The notes beneath the pieces were generated by a model, which made no database searches, was not told the DNA's origin, and saw only the letters and a program-made list of their open reading frames with translations. Position numbers and translations under genes: made by a program. A stretch of 64,000 nt of DNA from Stratiolaelaps scimitus. Its lineage: Eukaryota; Arthropoda; Arachnida; Mesostigmata; Laelapidae. This document shows, piece after piece, positions 1 through 14,314 of this stretch (its first letter is position 1; every line of letters starts with the position of its first letter). Where the stretch lies: the NCBI GenBank assembly GCA_019614645.1, contig JABWDB010000017.1:5716501-5780500 (forward strand). Reading direction: 5' to 3'.

Positions 1-3000
1 ACCACATTGTCGCGTTCCCCCCGAGCCAGCAGTCAAGCGGCGCTCGTTTCTTCATTCGCTCGCTCCGTTGGCTGGCTTAGTTAGCGAGACTCGTTCTTAG
101 TGTAGGGTCGTCGTATCGTGTAGGGGTGTCCTATAGCCATCTGGTCTTGTCTTTGTAGCCGTTGTCCTGCTGTCATCGAGAGTGTTGCCGCGCACTGTCG
201 TTCCGATGAGGTTTCTCGCGCGCGCAAAAGACGCTGTTGGCTTGGTTGCAGCTGACGTCGGGAAGGTGAAAATGAGAGGGCCCAGTGCCACTCTGTCCGC
301 GCACCGTCACGGCGACAGAGGCAAAACACAAGTGGAGAAGAAACACAAGTGGCAGCAAGATTAAGCTGTCTTCCGGGTCTGGCGAGCTGCTGCGGTGCTG
401 ACTGCCCTGGTGACATAGGATCCATGCAGAGTGGATCCAATAGCGAACTCGCGACACCTAGCACCATCTTGTGGATCGTTTCGTTTTCATGCTGACGCGA
501 AACTGCGAAAGTGGCCCCATGCGGACCACAATTTCCCTAACTAACTTAAAATGCGAATAACTTTTAAAACTGCAAACAGTCAACAGTTGACTGATGACTC
601 GCAGCAAGGTGTAAATTATGCGGCAATTTGAAAAATATTTAATCCGTATAATTACGCTAAATCTAAAATTACAGAGAGGAAATTGGAATTGTTATGTTTT
701 GTTCGCACACGCAAACATATATCACAAGGCTGCCTAACGATCGTGATTGCTGTTGATATGCATTAATGTTATACGAATGCAATCACTAATATGAATTAGA
801 ATGCTTTCATAGGCGTTATCTGAACCTGATTCCTCAGCGGAGATTTCAAATGTCACCTCATACACCGGTGCATGCTCATTCGTGTTGAAATATGATCATA
901 CTGTTATCGGCGCAAATAATTTGCCATGCGTGAGATACGCAGACACTCGACCCGGTATATCGACGAACGGCAGCACCAAATGCAAAGTCAACAAAATAAT
1001 AGCTGAAGCAATTATACCACACACGCATTCGATGGTCAATGCTCTCCCTCCCCACGCCGGCTGGGGGTACACCAATTGGTATGAATCACTGGGACTCCTA
1101 TTGTATCTGCGGCACAGGTAGGGGCCTATTGTGGCAATTTCTAGCCACAGTGAAAATCAGTAGGGATAACTGTCTCAAGAATGAACAATATACACACACA
1201 CACAGATATAGACAGCGACACAGAGCATAGTCTGCAATAACAAGGCAAGGCACCACACGATTAGTCGTAGTTCATTATTCTCGACGCTGCTGTCGCGTTT
1301 ACGTCGGCAGAATTGTAAACAAAAATTTTACCTAACAGGAAGCTGGTGTCCGTGAACAATAGCTGCCACCTTCTATCGTGACAAAAAAAAACGTCGCTTA
1401 TTGACGTTCTACGTTGCGGAACGGCCAAGCAGCAAAAAAAAGAGAAAGAGTAAAGGGTAGCTGAAGTTAGATATATATATATATATATATATTCTATTAT
1501 AACGGTCGTAGCTGAGGTGACATCTTGACGTTACCGGCTTCACCAGAATGCCACCAGCTAGCTCTTTTTTCGCAGCTCAGCTCTCACAACAAACTTGCGA
1601 TCATACCCTTTTTACGAAATGAAATTCACAAAAGGTAAATATTGCAGTCATTTCACTGGCTCGAAGCACGCGCCAAGGAAAGCCAACACATATTGATACA
1701 CTACAACCCGCCAATCAAGCCCTCGAAACAAGACCGCCTTTGGCTTCACGAGAACTGTCTCTGTGACAAACAACGCCAGTAGCAGTCTTTGGTGTCTATC
1801 GATCTATCACTGTCTGTTATTTCTATTGTCTACGTACTCACTTTCTTGACAGATTCGACGCCACCCAGGTGATATTGCTGTCTTCGACGGAGTCCTCCGC
1901 ACCTCAGTCGGGCGATGACAATCGGTTGCCGCGCTCACAAACGCTGCCTGTCCAGCCGGCGAAATCGACAAACGTCCACTGCTCACAGCGCCCCACCAAA
2001 CGTGATCACTAGCGGACGGCGAAGTTGTGCTTGGTGTCGCGCGACTCAGAGGAGGACAAACGATCGGAAGATGGCTGACGGACCCTCGAGTCACGATGCA
2101 ATAGTCAATCAACAGAGGACGAGGCTACAGTCACGTCGGCCAACGGTCGCACCGCGAGCTCAGCTGATCTCGGGGTCGGTCGCTGGGTGACCGTGGCGCC
2201 CTCGACGGCCGAATGTGCAGACACGTTTGTGGCGTGGCCGCACGTACACTGCACCAGCATGGTACAGCAGCCACCACGCGACAACAGGTTACTACAGCGT
2301 GTTACCGAGATGGTGGATGGCGACTGTGAGACGACGCGCGCTGGCATCGAAATTGGCGGCAATGGGTCACGATAGATGTGCAGGTCCATATACACGTATA
2401 CGCGTGTCCCAATAGTGTTTAATAGACAAGGAAAGCCAGCGTACAAGGAGAGAGAGAGAGTAGGAGATTATTATGCGTTGATTGCGCACTTGAGGAAAGC
2501 GAAGCGCTTAGTGATCAATGCCGGTCCTTCAGTTAACACTGTTAACGTTCCCTAGACAGCAGCTATATATTGTTTCTTTATTAAATCGTTTATTTTCGCG
2601 AAGAGTACTATATGTTTGCGGCGAATGCTTAGATTAGCCGATTGCCAACGCGTGGTCACACGGATGACAGCCGTGAGGGTTCATACATATAAAGGCATGT
2701 TAACGACGCGCATCTAAAGATTTCCATTATTGTACTACTCTGCCATGGCCACAATTTATCTTTGGCTATTTCTCGTTCACTGCATATCTTATCCAGTGAA
2801 CACAAGAAATACGCAAATTTGATTCCGACATCTGTCACATAGGTGAACAGCTGAGAGTCACCTCAAAGATACTTAAGTAAACAACACATAACCGGGGAGC
2901 TTCCCCACAGTAACATGTGCACATATGGCAGGCAAGTTTTTACATTCAATATCCTCCGTGAACAAACACTTATTACCTTTCTCTCAACAAAGACTGCTCC

Positions 3001-5000
3001 GTCAAGAGCTTCCCTCTGACAATCGCTCGCTTCGCTATACTGTGGTCGTTCGACAGCAAATGTTCAACATTTCTCTTTCGCATTTGTACGAGCACGCGGC
3101 GGGGCGACGCCGGCGCGGAATCGGAAGGCAATCGTACAAAAATAGACGACAAAAGACAAAATCGAATTTGTGTCATTGAAATTCAGGGACGTCTTTTGTC
3201 ATCCCGATGCTTATCTCGTTTGATGAGACGAACTTTTCCGCTAGTCAGGATTGCGTTGGGATTTCTCTAAGTTTCTTTCTCTCTCTCGCTCTCTCTCTCT
3301 CTCCATGGATCTCACTGGCTATCTCTATATATCTTTCACTAGATCTCTTGATTGCTCCATCGATTGGTAACGACAGGTTGGAGAAGTGCCAGCTCTATTG
3401 GCGCAAGAGACAAAAACCAAGTGAAGATGTAAAAAGCTTTAGCCCATCCCACGACTATTTTCATATTGCCGAAAATCTACTAGACAATTTCGTTAGAATG
3501 CGAATTTTGCTTTTATCGGTGGAAGTCGCTTTTGTCGCCGGGGATCTCTCTCTCTCTCTGTCTCTGTCTTGCTCTAGCTTGCTCGAATAGCGTCGTGCGG
3601 AATTGTCGGTGCGGGTCGAACGGAAGCAAAGAAAGTCAAGCTATGATATTTAACCACCATCGATCGTATCGTAGTGGCAGAAGTCGGCCAGCGGCCATTG
3701 CCACCATCGATAGGATACGGCCAATTGGGCCCCGGATACAGGAGGCAATCGTAAGGTAGGCGAGGAAAAATCGCTGTCTCGTGTCGCCCCTTCCCCTGCT
3801 AAATAAAAGACGACCAAATGCATCCCGACATTTTGCCGACCAGCAAATAGACGGCCGCAAGACTAACAGGCTAACGACCGCTGTTCGTACGGCGGCGGTG
3901 ACGGCGGCAGCAGCAACAGCAGCAGCAACAATTGCGATAACAGCAGTTGTCTTGTTTACTACCAAACCCCTACCCTAGTCAACCTACCTTCTCACAGCTG
4001 CCTCCGATCCGCCCAATTCACTGTTGCTGCTGCGGCGGCTGCTGGGGATGTTCCCATTTATCTTCGGACCGAACTTGTTGGCGTTCGCGTTCACAAGCAG
4101 CGTAGCGTTTTGCTCGCAGCGAGGATTTGGTCTCAGATGATCTGGTGCGATCATCGCTCCGTGAACAATGACCCAAGTACGGACGACGACAGCAGTCGAC
4201 ATGTTTCTAGCTATCTGGCGGGAAATCGCTATTGTCATCTTCTATTAGTGCTTTCGATGGAACCTGACTCGCAAGGATGAAACGCTATGGCCATAGAGCT
4301 TTCACACAGACCGACTCACCGCCACGCAGTCCGACACAGCGAGAGAGAGAGAGAGAGAGGCGGGGGCAGGCAGATAGAAATGACAAATACATAGAAATTC
4401 TGCCAGAATGAACGAGTGTGCAAGTCTTCAATTTCCGTCAACAGCAGATTTACGTCGACATCGGCAGATCTGCATGCCACGAAGAACGTTGTCGCACGCC
4501 TCTTGCCGTTCGGTAGTAGCAGCAATAACAGTAGTAATCGTAGGCGTAGAGTGGTAATAGTAGCTTAGATCGGAGGCGAGTTGACGGAAGGGGAAGCCAG
4601 AGTGAAGTTGGGGCTACGAAAATTGAATTTTGCGACTTTCTTTGCGCCTTTCGAAAGTGAAGTCGCGTGGGCGTAGAAGCGATGGAATCGCTAGTGGCTT
4701 ACGGCGAGCGGCTCGGCCACGACAGCCCAGACGACGACAAACCAACGAAGCAACGCACGTGAGCAGCGGCTGCCTGGCCGTTCGGCGCACGACCAGTCAG
4801 TCTACTGCTATGCTAGTCTCGTTAGCTCCGCAAAGCCTTAGGGCCTTGTTAGGCAGACAGCACATACTGTATTCTGGTGCCGTTCTGAACGAGCTAATTT
4901 CAATTCTTTTCTAGCCTCAAGGTATGCGACTATGCGACAATAATATTTTCATTTAGCGACAATAACTCTAAACTGCCTGGATTGCTATCATCCTATGACT
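1..5000. other. Upstream non-coding region, mixed composition
   Basis: A GC-rich block (1-470), an AT-richer stretch (480-1800), then blocks with CAG/GCG and CT/GA tracts (3270-4360). Many short frames are open but none resembles a known protein or has clear splice partners. The block at the left edge could be a promoter or first exon of another transcript; nothing decides this. Confidence 0.5.
1471..1492. repeat. (AT)11 microsatellite
   Basis: Pure AT dinucleotide run. Confidence 0.9.
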
Positions 5001-5689
5001 CCGAAGACACTATAGTGATGTGCCTTTGTCAAGGCGCTCATACATGGTTTAGTGGCAGATGAAGGAGAATCATGGAGAAAATGATTGAACTGTGTATCCT
5101 CTTATTTGGAAACGGCGTACATATACCGATGACATTCAACCGATGTGATGAATATTTTGCGATTGTTTGACACCTTCGATGAATGCTACTCCAAGCACCG
5201 CAAGCGTTTGGGCACCACTGGCGGACAGTAATGCTATACGTTTACCCAATTTATTAAGCCTTTATTAAACATTTTTCGCAGCGCTTACGGTCGACTCTTA
5301 CCGGTCAATTCTGCACAAGTTCCTCTATTTCGTCTTCGAATATTTTTCATTGAATTTATAGTTCCTTGGTAACACTGCGCCCCATACTAACGTTAATTTA
5401 GAGGGTACCCTCTCCTAATTATTGTTACAACGACGTATCTGTAATCACACATATACAAGCGACTCTACAGTTTAATATCGACTTAATAGAATACATATAT
5501 GCAAAAGATGACAAATAGTTGTGTCATTGAACCGATTTGAAAGATTCCCATTTGTTCTGGATCGATTTGGAACACACGGTATCAATATATAAGTAATTAC
5601 GTGAAGACCGCCCGTATCCATAGCATTGGTAGTCATTCTTGTTAGGACTTGTTATTATCCCATAGGTAAAACATTGCTGTCGAGTCTGG

Positions 5690-5755
5690 TGCATTTGGAT
5701 GAGCCTTGTAACCGGAGGAGACACCTAAGTGCACACATGGGTTCGATGCCCACCG
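5690..5755 (+). mobile_element. tRNA-derived SINE fragment (B-box)
   Basis: TGGGTTCGATGCCCA at 5738-5752 has the form of a tRNA T-arm and pol III B box. The upstream 50 bases are tRNA-like in size but do not fold into a full tRNA, so this is a SINE head or a decayed tRNA. Confidence 0.4.
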
Positions 5756-7135
5756 TTTCACATTTGCATTCTGACGAAGCAATGCCGACGATCAGTACCG
5801 TGGACGTTAAATGTTTAAGGCTGAGAGTCAGCCCGAAAAAACGGTGGAACTTTGCTAACAAAACCTATTGGTAAAATCTCTACAGTGAGTTAGAACAGCT
5901 TTATAAACATCCGAACGTAACCAATACCGCTTTCAACAGTCCAGCCACTGCATGATATCCACTATAACCAGAAACTTGTTTTCATAAAACAGCTTTTTTA
6001 CGGATCCGATTTTTATCATAAACATGATAGGTTACTATGACCTCATTAGATGTTCGATATTTGTTCGCAGCCGGCTGACAATCCACATAAACGAAGACCT
6101 TTGGGCAAAACAAGTAACAACATCATTATTGTTATTATGGATAAGTCAATAGCGACTAGCACCGATTCACTGTTGTACAAATTGGAGGAACTTTTTGGAA
6201 TAAAAATTTGTAGTGGGCTATGTTTAGACGAAAGAATGATCTGATAGAGATATGGCAATCGCCAGCGTTGTATATTGATAATGACCCTGGACATTTTTAA
6301 CTATTGTTATTTTTGCAGTAGTTGATATTTTTACGCATACGACTGAATTCTTCTGCAGGTTGATCATTGCCGTGTAGATCATAGATGTGATTGATCGGGT
6401 GGCATGTGACTCTACCTCTTGACCCAGTTAAAACATGAAAAGTTTAACCTCCACCTCATTCAACATAGGAGCTACCCACAGTGTTGCCTATTCCAAAGAG
6501 CAACGGTATGAAGAGATCTGACCAACCGCGGCGGCCACACCACAAGTGCCGTCTGGGGCAACTGTAGAGAAATCTACGGAAAACATTGACCAGCCACGAG
6601 TTGAAGTTTGTGAATTTCTCAATTAAAAAACCCATTCAACTGTACCTTTACCTGTACCTTATTAACAACCGGATACCAATGCCCAGTGGATTTGGGGAAG
6701 TCCAAGTAATCTTTGTTCTAATTAAATGTCTGGAACAATCACACGAGTGTCGTACTTCTAAAAGCGCGCATACCCTCTACAGTCACATAAGGTATGAGCA
6801 TGGTAAGATTTAACACAGTGTTAGCAAGGCTATCTCTGTAAAATGCCTAATAAAAATAGAACCGGGATGAACTGTATCATTTGTAGATGTAGGTAATAGA
6901 TGACTTCGGCGCAGTGACGTCACTTGGTTTCAATCAGTAACAAATGGGAGGGAGAGCAAGAGAGTGAGGCAGTCGCAATAGAATTTTAATCGCCATTATA
7001 ATCGGCTAGTTCTGCGATGGCTGGTATCCGACGCCGCGGCGAATATAGCTGTGGCGCAGGCCAGACCATGGGTTGCTAGTTGGCGGTCGGTGGTGCTGGC
7101 CGCAGGTTACGTGTTGTTTCAAAACAAACTAAGTA

Positions 7136-7158
7136 ATATATATATATATATATATATA
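7136..7158. repeat. (TA)n microsatellite
   Basis: Pure TA run of 23 bases. Confidence 0.9.
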
Positions 7159-8110
7159 CATTAAAGTCTGTTGATTACAACATCATCCGCGTCCGCCAGC
7201 AGAAGGCTGTGCCAACGGCGATTGATGAAGCTGAATAACAACGCAATTGATGTGCCCCTGCCGGCATTTCTATGCAATGACTGAGGAAGCATCGAACAAA
7301 TGAGACCAGTATCGCATTCGTCACCTTGAGGTTACCTCGGTCACAAGATGCTAAAAGCTATTTCTCTTGTCCCGTGGATAGTCTAGTTGTGAGCGTCTTG
7401 GAGTGCTAGATAGGACGGACGTACAGGTAATATTAAAATCAAATTTTTCTACACAACTGCTCTCGGGGACGTCAGTTATCTTCGCGAAATGGGTGAACGT
7501 TGAATTCTGACTATTATTTTGAATTTACGGTGGGCCAGAGTGCGGTGAAGATTTTTGCGATTTATGAGAATAGTATATTTAAATATTGGCGACTAAGTCA
7601 TAAGTAGGGGGGGATTTTTTAAAAATAATAGTTTTCTCCTCGCTGTTTTTCGGAGCTTTCCTTTTCAGACTAATCTCGATAAGTTCGAAGGTTAGCTTTA
7701 ACGAATTAATCAACGACAACACATGTTCTATTGGATATGTGCCGATGAACTTAGATCTCGGAGGTACGATCGCGGTCCCGCAATCTTTGTGGCTCGAATC
7801 GTACCATATGAAACCCTTTCATGGTCGCTAGAAAGATCCTCAACAGCGTTTTCCTTCATATATTTTCGTAACGTGCTCTGCACCACACAGACGTACCCCG
7901 ACGCATCGTCACAGTGCGCAATATTCTTAGCATATTCAATTTTACGTTTTGAACGAAGTGAAGAGCAACGACAAGGAATACATTATACTTAATACGATAC
8001 TATTATCAAGCATACATACATCGTCACGTATGCGAATCCTGTATACACTGTGTCACACAGGAAAGTCTTCGTTTCCCTCTGGGTCGAGATTCGTCATAAG
8101 CTACATATAA

Positions 8111-8118
<8 letters not shown>

Positions 8119-8147
<29 letters not shown>
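8119..8147. repeat. (AT)n microsatellite
   Basis: Pure AT run of 29 bases, in a longer interrupted AT-rich tract. Confidence 0.9.
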
Positions 8148-8949
8148 GCGTTGCTAGATGATGGTGCGAACGTATATTTGATATTTATTAGACTTGTGTA
8201 GATATTTATGAAATATTTAAAGCTGCTAAAATCAGACATGGACGCGCGTGCGGCTGGTGACATCTTAGAAGGGATCACGAAGTTCAATGCTATAAGCACC
8301 TACAAATTCCCCGGGTTGACCCAGAGCCAACATTTAACGTCTACGGTACAGCTTTCGGCTTATGAAGTTCAATGCTAATGAAATCAATTTAGATCTTCCC
8401 AAGAAAAATACAGCGGACCGATCATTGGTTCGACGAGCGGTAATTATCTACCTTTTTGTTCTAGTCCCTTGTTGCTCGCAGGGGTTACGATCCACATTCA
8501 AAAATCTGTAAATTATACAATAGTCGCGAGAGAAGTAGAGGCTTAGCCATTTCTACGTGCAACGTACTTAAAATTGGAGGTATACGTGGGGGTAGGTCCT
8601 TGATCTTCCTCAAGGATCAATATATCTTTTTTTGCTAATTAGGTTTTGCTCCGAAATGAACGACGATGTGTTCGATGGTTGCGGCTTGGAACGGGCTATT
8701 TCACGCACTGTATTTAACAAAAATTCGTTGAGATTTTTGTAATGGCTTTAAAATCGATTAAATTTTTTTAGGCATCCGTGCAGCTCAAGTGGACTAACTT
8801 CAAAGGTGTATAAATAGTTCGCGGTGAAGCACCCCGCCTTGTTGTCGTTGTACTCGGGGGAGGTTCCGCTACAATTTCAAGTAAAAATCAATGCAATTTA
8901 AGCTTGCTGAAATTTCCAGCAAATCCCCATGCGTTTACCGTGGACCGAG

Positions 8950-8950
<1 letters not shown>

Positions 8951-8994
<44 letters not shown>
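8951..8994. repeat. (TA)22 microsatellite
   Basis: The longest uninterrupted TA run in the window. Confidence 0.95.
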
Positions 8995-8997
<3 letters not shown>

Positions 8998-9850
8998 ATG
9001 ATTGATTTAATCCTTTTGTGGGCTGCTTTCTAACTTACCACAAGGTGGCTGATGGTCTGGTGGCGCTCAGTGGATATTGAGTTGCAAGAACCGCTAAACC
9101 GCCCGTGTGCCTCGAGACGCTCCAAGGGGCGCGCATTTTTCAACTGACAACAGTGGCTACTTTTGCTTGTTGTGGAAAGGAAGCACTTGGAACCAGTCGC
9201 CCGTAATGCTTCTTCAAATCTGCCCAAAAATGACGAATGATCTGGGGTGCAATTGCTGCCGCTGCTATTTAGTGGAATATATGCTCCTGGATGAGCGTCA
9301 CCGGCTCCAAATTATCATGTTACTGCGCTAGATAATAATCTGTTAGCGATTCTATGTCGGCAGGAAGTTCGGTTACAATTGGTACACAACAACCAGAATG
9401 GTATTACTTTATTCTTTAATAAATGTGAAATAATCTGAGAGATGCAATCTGCATGTACCTTGAACCTATTATAGAATTCAGTTATAAAAGGTTCAACTAT
9501 CCGTAGTGCTAATACGTCAATGACGATTGTTATTTTGTGGTTCTGTTTCGGATGGTAGATCAACCGCTCAACTACGCAATAGTATGTTTCTGCAGTACAA
9601 TATTTTATAATTTGTTTATTTTTGATAGGGGGATACATTTCGATTTGTGAGAAGAACATACTTTCGATTGTGTCGATTTATGATGAAGCTCTAACGGAAG
9701 CTGTTAATAATCTGCTCTGATAGTACAAGAACATGTCGAAATACTGGCAAATACCGCAGCTGTCGAAATGTGATTTTAAGAGCGATTCTTGAATCTGTTG
9801 TCGTCCGCCAGCACGGGATGGATCAAGGTGAAGGTTCCATTTGCTCATTC

Positions 9851-9957
9851 ACGGAACTGCAGCTTTACAATGCTTAAGTTCTCTGTGTGTCACTGGGTTA
9901 CGGGACTCGAAGCCGCGGCTCTTTACCACGAGAGAGTTAGCCGTCCAAACTACCACC
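9851..9957 (-). mobile_element. tRNA-derived SINE copy A
   Basis: On the minus strand an A-box-like TAGTTTGGACGG (9941-9952) and a B-box-like GGCTTCGAGTCCCG (9901-9914) have tRNA spacing. They are followed by GAGAACTTAAGCATTGTAAA. The same head and tail recur on the plus strand at 10362-10482, which shows a dispersed family. Confidence 0.6.
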
Positions 9958-10039
9958 TTTGATAATTAGGAACTCATTCTTTTCCCTGATGATGGACTTT
10001 AGAATTAAGATGATTTAGAAAAATCCTGCATTTCTTTCA

Positions 10040-10103
10040 TTTGGGGATCGAACCCGATGTCTCATGATTGTTAGTTCAGGGCCCTCCTAACCCCGCCACC
10101 CGA
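10040..10103 (-). mobile_element. tRNA-like SINE head, second type
   Basis: The minus strand reads GGTGGCGGGGTTAGGAGG and, about 40 bases on, GGGTTCGATCCCC (10043-10055), a perfect tRNA T-arm with its loop. The rest does not form a good cloverleaf. It lies head-to-tail with copy A on the same strand, 80 bases apart. Confidence 0.5.
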
Positions 10104-10321
10104 AACAGCAAAATACGTATATGTTGTTTTTCATTGGGATGGAAGTGCGCTGAGAAGAGCGCGATATATGCTATGATATTACCACAGTAGTAACATTTTC
10201 ACTTTCCCCCTATTTCCACGCCTATTCGAGTAAACGGTATTCTCAAATAGTGGCCCTTTGTCAATTAACCCTTACTCTATATCGTACGTCTTGATGCATC
10301 TATCTCTCTCTCTCCCTATAG

Positions 10322-10342
10322 ATATATATATATATATATATA
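10322..10342. repeat. (AT)n microsatellite
   Basis: AT run directly before SINE copy B. Confidence 0.9.
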
Positions 10343-10361
10343 CCGTACGTGCCGTGCAGTC

Positions 10362-10482
10362 AACGCGGTGGCCTGGACGGTGGCTAGATCTCAGGCTGCA
10401 AAAAGCCGGCTGCCGCAGACTTGAGTCCTGCGACCTGGTGACATATCGAGAACTTAAGCGTTGCAAAAAAACTCCAGTTCTG
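10362..10482 (+). mobile_element. tRNA-derived SINE copy B
   Basis: GGTGGCCTGGACGGTGGCTA resembles a pol III A box, and GACTTGAGTCCTG (about 10418-10430) a B box. The tail GAGAACTTAAGCGTTGCAAA matches copy A at 9851-9957 with few changes. A (TA)n tract lies just before it. Confidence 0.6.
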
Positions 10483-11850
10483 TTAATAAACCAAATAGTC
10501 TCTATTGTATTATTGTATTGCCACATTCCCCCATTATACTGCCTACGGCAAATCACATTCCCTCACTGCCCACCCGCGCCTGCCTAAATCCCCATCGCGA
10601 GGGCAATGGCCATAAACCCACTATCTTCTACAGAGTATCCCTATTCGTCTAGGCTATGGGTGGCCTATGTCACTGCTTGTCTATATTTATTCACCGTATT
10701 GAGAACAAACAGTGTGTGACGCGCTTTGAGCGTTCGCTGTCGACGTAGGAGACAGACACTGCTGAGAAGGAAAGGATCAGCTACGAATGTAGCTATGAAG
10801 CCTTCTGTCTGATCTTTGGAAGGAGTCAGATGAAGACCAAATGAGTAATGAAGAAATCATTCACATAAACGCCCTGCCTCTGTGCACAGAAGCCGATTCA
10901 GCGTCAGAGATAGCTACACACACGCACACACAGACGCATACACACCGAAAGGGCTACAATGTTCTTTTGATGAGCTGATAACTGCTGGCTACTGCTTCTG
11001 GGCCTCTGCCAGAAGACTGGAACGAAATCGAAAGAAGCTGAAGAAGAAGCTATCCATTCCTGGCACCGTTAACACGGCCTCTGCCGTCACCGTCAACGCT
11101 ACCATCCGAACGCATCCAGCATCTTCACCTTCATCTGATTCTCTGTCGTCGTCTTCTTGCACGATGCCGTTCGCTGCTATTAGATAAGATGATGCAAATG
11201 ATGACGCCAAGGTCCCTTGACTAATAATGTGGCTACTGGGATGTGCCCTGCTCCGTTGATCTTTTTCGTTGTCGCTAAACAGCCTGTGAAGAAGCTGCAG
11301 CAGCAGCAGTCAACAGGCAATTCCTCGATTCGCTGCGTGTAGTTGTGGCACGGCTGAATGCGAAACTCGGGTTCGCGGTTGTACTGTTGTTTAGGCAGAA
11401 GAATGCCAACACTATCCTCAAGGAGAACATGATGATATGATGAAGGCAAGAGACATTGATTGAGCCTCGACGAATGAGGCCGACATTCGTGAAACATTGC
11501 CAGCCATCCTGAGCTTCGGGAAAGGTGTTTAAGTAGTTCGTGGTACACACATATATGTGAGAACTTGCTAAGTTCAGTGTGAAGTTTACCGCTGGAATTG
11601 CCGCGTATTGTATTCGGTCATGATTTGGGTTGACTTTGCCATAAACGCTAGCCAGTTAGATATACAACATATTTACCCTGCTAATCTACAGCAATAAACG
11701 AGGCTATTTTTACGACCATATCAAGGCGTATGCCGCTGTTTACCCCGATCCCCATACTGCAGTAAACCTCTATGAAATTACCACGTCAATGATGGCGGCG
11801 GCGTATTATCGTTCCATTCGAGGTCGGCGCAAACAGAAAGTATCACTGAG

Positions 11851-11853
<3 letters not shown>

Positions 11854-11882
<29 letters not shown>
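11854..11882. repeat. (TA)n microsatellite
   Basis: Pure TA run of 29 bases. Confidence 0.9.
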
Positions 11883-11884
<2 letters not shown>

Positions 11885-14314
11885 ATAACGGTTCATGAAG
11901 TGCCCGTGGCAGAAATGTCTGCTATAGTTACGAAAGGGACGACAAAGGGAAACAATATATTATAGATGGATTTTTATTGAGGCATTGGCGCTCGGATGAG
12001 GCTGACAACGTAGCCGGCTTTCAGAATAGTATTAAAGAATTGTGTTAGTTTAGGAGATGCGCCCAACATATTAAAAACTTCAGTAAATCTGATTCAGTAA
12101 GTGGGAGTCCCTGGGCGTTCGCTAGACGGCCTGTTCCAGTATGAGGTGACACGATGGGGAATAGAATTCAATTTTAACTTCGAGGATGCTGAGCGGTGCT
12201 TTTGCTAGCTGCAGGCGAATTACAGAACTTGAATAAGATTCTAGATCGGCTGCTAATAACTATACCACGAGCACATTCAGGTGAGAAGGCATCTCCAGTG
12301 CTCGAGCGCAGTGTCCTCATCCGGATGGTGTCGATACGCCCCTTTTATCATATTATATATTCAATGCTACTGCAATATCAATCAGCAATTTAATAGTCAT
12401 CACAAAATAAGAGTGGTTTTTCAGGTGATTTGAATGATAAATAACCGTCATTATTACCACGGTGGGGGCCAGTACCGTGGTGTAGATGGCTCGTAGTCGA
12501 TGTGGGCGTCACAGCGAGAGCATCACGCTCAACGGCACATGCAAAATCCACCAAGTGCTATAGGATTCACTAGCCTTATTCGGCTATATCTGTTACTGCA
12601 ACGCGACGATGGATCGCTTTTTCTTTATGTTCATTTTTATATTGAGTAATTTTCATCGCTACATTTCGCCTGCTAGCCACTTGATCATCATATTGTTCTC
12701 ACATAATCCCGCATAAATTTGCATACTTATATATATATATATATATTCAGATCCGCTATTCTGTTTCGTTCTATTGTACTCGATTTTATTCTATTATAAC
12801 TACATCTTCGTGATCACCCTTCAACATGATAATACGACTACAACTACTGCTGATAATAATCATACTAATAACAAGAACGAGTAGAATAAACAGTGAACCA
12901 AGGGGGGGTGGACGGGGGTACTTTGTCGTCGCCGCCGTCGCCGCCACTATAGCTAAAAAATGACGCGCCCTGTTACACTTACACTAGTTATCCCCTTTAT
13001 TTTCTGCCTTTTTTTTCTCTTATTAGCGGCCGCGTGCATACTTTATGCTTGGTCACATTGCCTGCCTTCGAACCGGCCGTTCGTTCTTAATAATCTAGAT
13101 CTTAGCCGTGAATATATATATATATATACATATATATATGGTACAATATGTCTAAGTTTTCGTTAGTTATAATTAATCGCCGTTGTTGCACGTGACCGGT
13201 GGTGTTTGCCTTCCCGTGCCGCTGGCTGTACCTCTATCAGTGGGAGCATCGCTAGTTTTAGTTGTTGTTTTTTTTTTGGCCCGCTTCTTATCTGTTCACT
13301 ATTTATCTGCGCGTGCCTGTGTCCTGCTGCTTTTCGGCGGCTGTCGATAATCACAACTCGACCATCAACAGGATGTTATACACGAGCGCACAAAGAAGAA
13401 AGATTTCTTTCTGTTTCTGCTCGCCGGACCCAAGCGAAATATGTACGACGCTTTCCTTGCCTTCACACCCTTATTCTCTCACTCTCTCTCTCTCTCAGCT
13501 GTCTTTCAGACAGAGAGTTCTTTTGGCCGTGACCGATTCGTGGCTAGCGGCTTTCGCGTTATTTCATAGCTTAACTTTATTGGCATCTCAGCTTGTTGAC
13601 GTGTACAGAGGCCTATGTACCGTTTACTTCGAATGCTGGAAAGACGCGAAGAGAAAAGCTCTAAATGCAAATGCTATTTCTCCCAAATGCTGGGTCTGGT
13701 AATGATGCGATGCGACCTTTTAAGTTCAGCATGAACACGTATCGCGTAGGATATCAAAAAAAAGTTACATTTGTGAGCACATTATATATATATATATAGA
13801 TATATATGTGTGTGTAACTGTTTTAGTGAGATCGGTCATATTTTTCTTATCTCGGCACCACGGTGGATGCATTTCTTCGTGTACTTCATCTGTTGCATTG
13901 ACAGACTGATCGTTATGTTCCTTAGCCATCAAATATGTGGTGGTGTGATCATCAGAATTATGCAAGTCCGTGCGTAGAAATTTGAATTTCAAAATGAGGA
14001 CTTTCGATTCAGCGTGTCAACAGGAGACCATTCAAGATCGTCTTAATCTACTGCTACACATATCTACACTTAGGTTGCAGTTTGGCTGCAGCACTTAGCG
14101 TAAAGCCAGTCAGGCCAACACGTTCGACCTTCAAAACGTTTGAGCTGGATACAAACAAACACCTTGTTGACTTTTGAGTTATTTGTATATCCATTTGAAG
14201 GTGCTGCCAATGTTAATATATAGTACAATGTGTTGTTATTGATCTTCAGACTCCCCTACCGATAAGCATACACATCGTCAATCCAACCAATTCAATACAC
14301 ATTGTGGCTTATTG

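Noticed and set aside
8101..8150. TATA-box promoter
   Set aside because: It is part of a (TA)n microsatellite; such tracts are scattered across the window.
10040..10103. A functional tRNA gene
   Set aside because: Only the T-arm is good; the acceptor and anticodon arms do not pair, so it is treated as a SINE head or relic.
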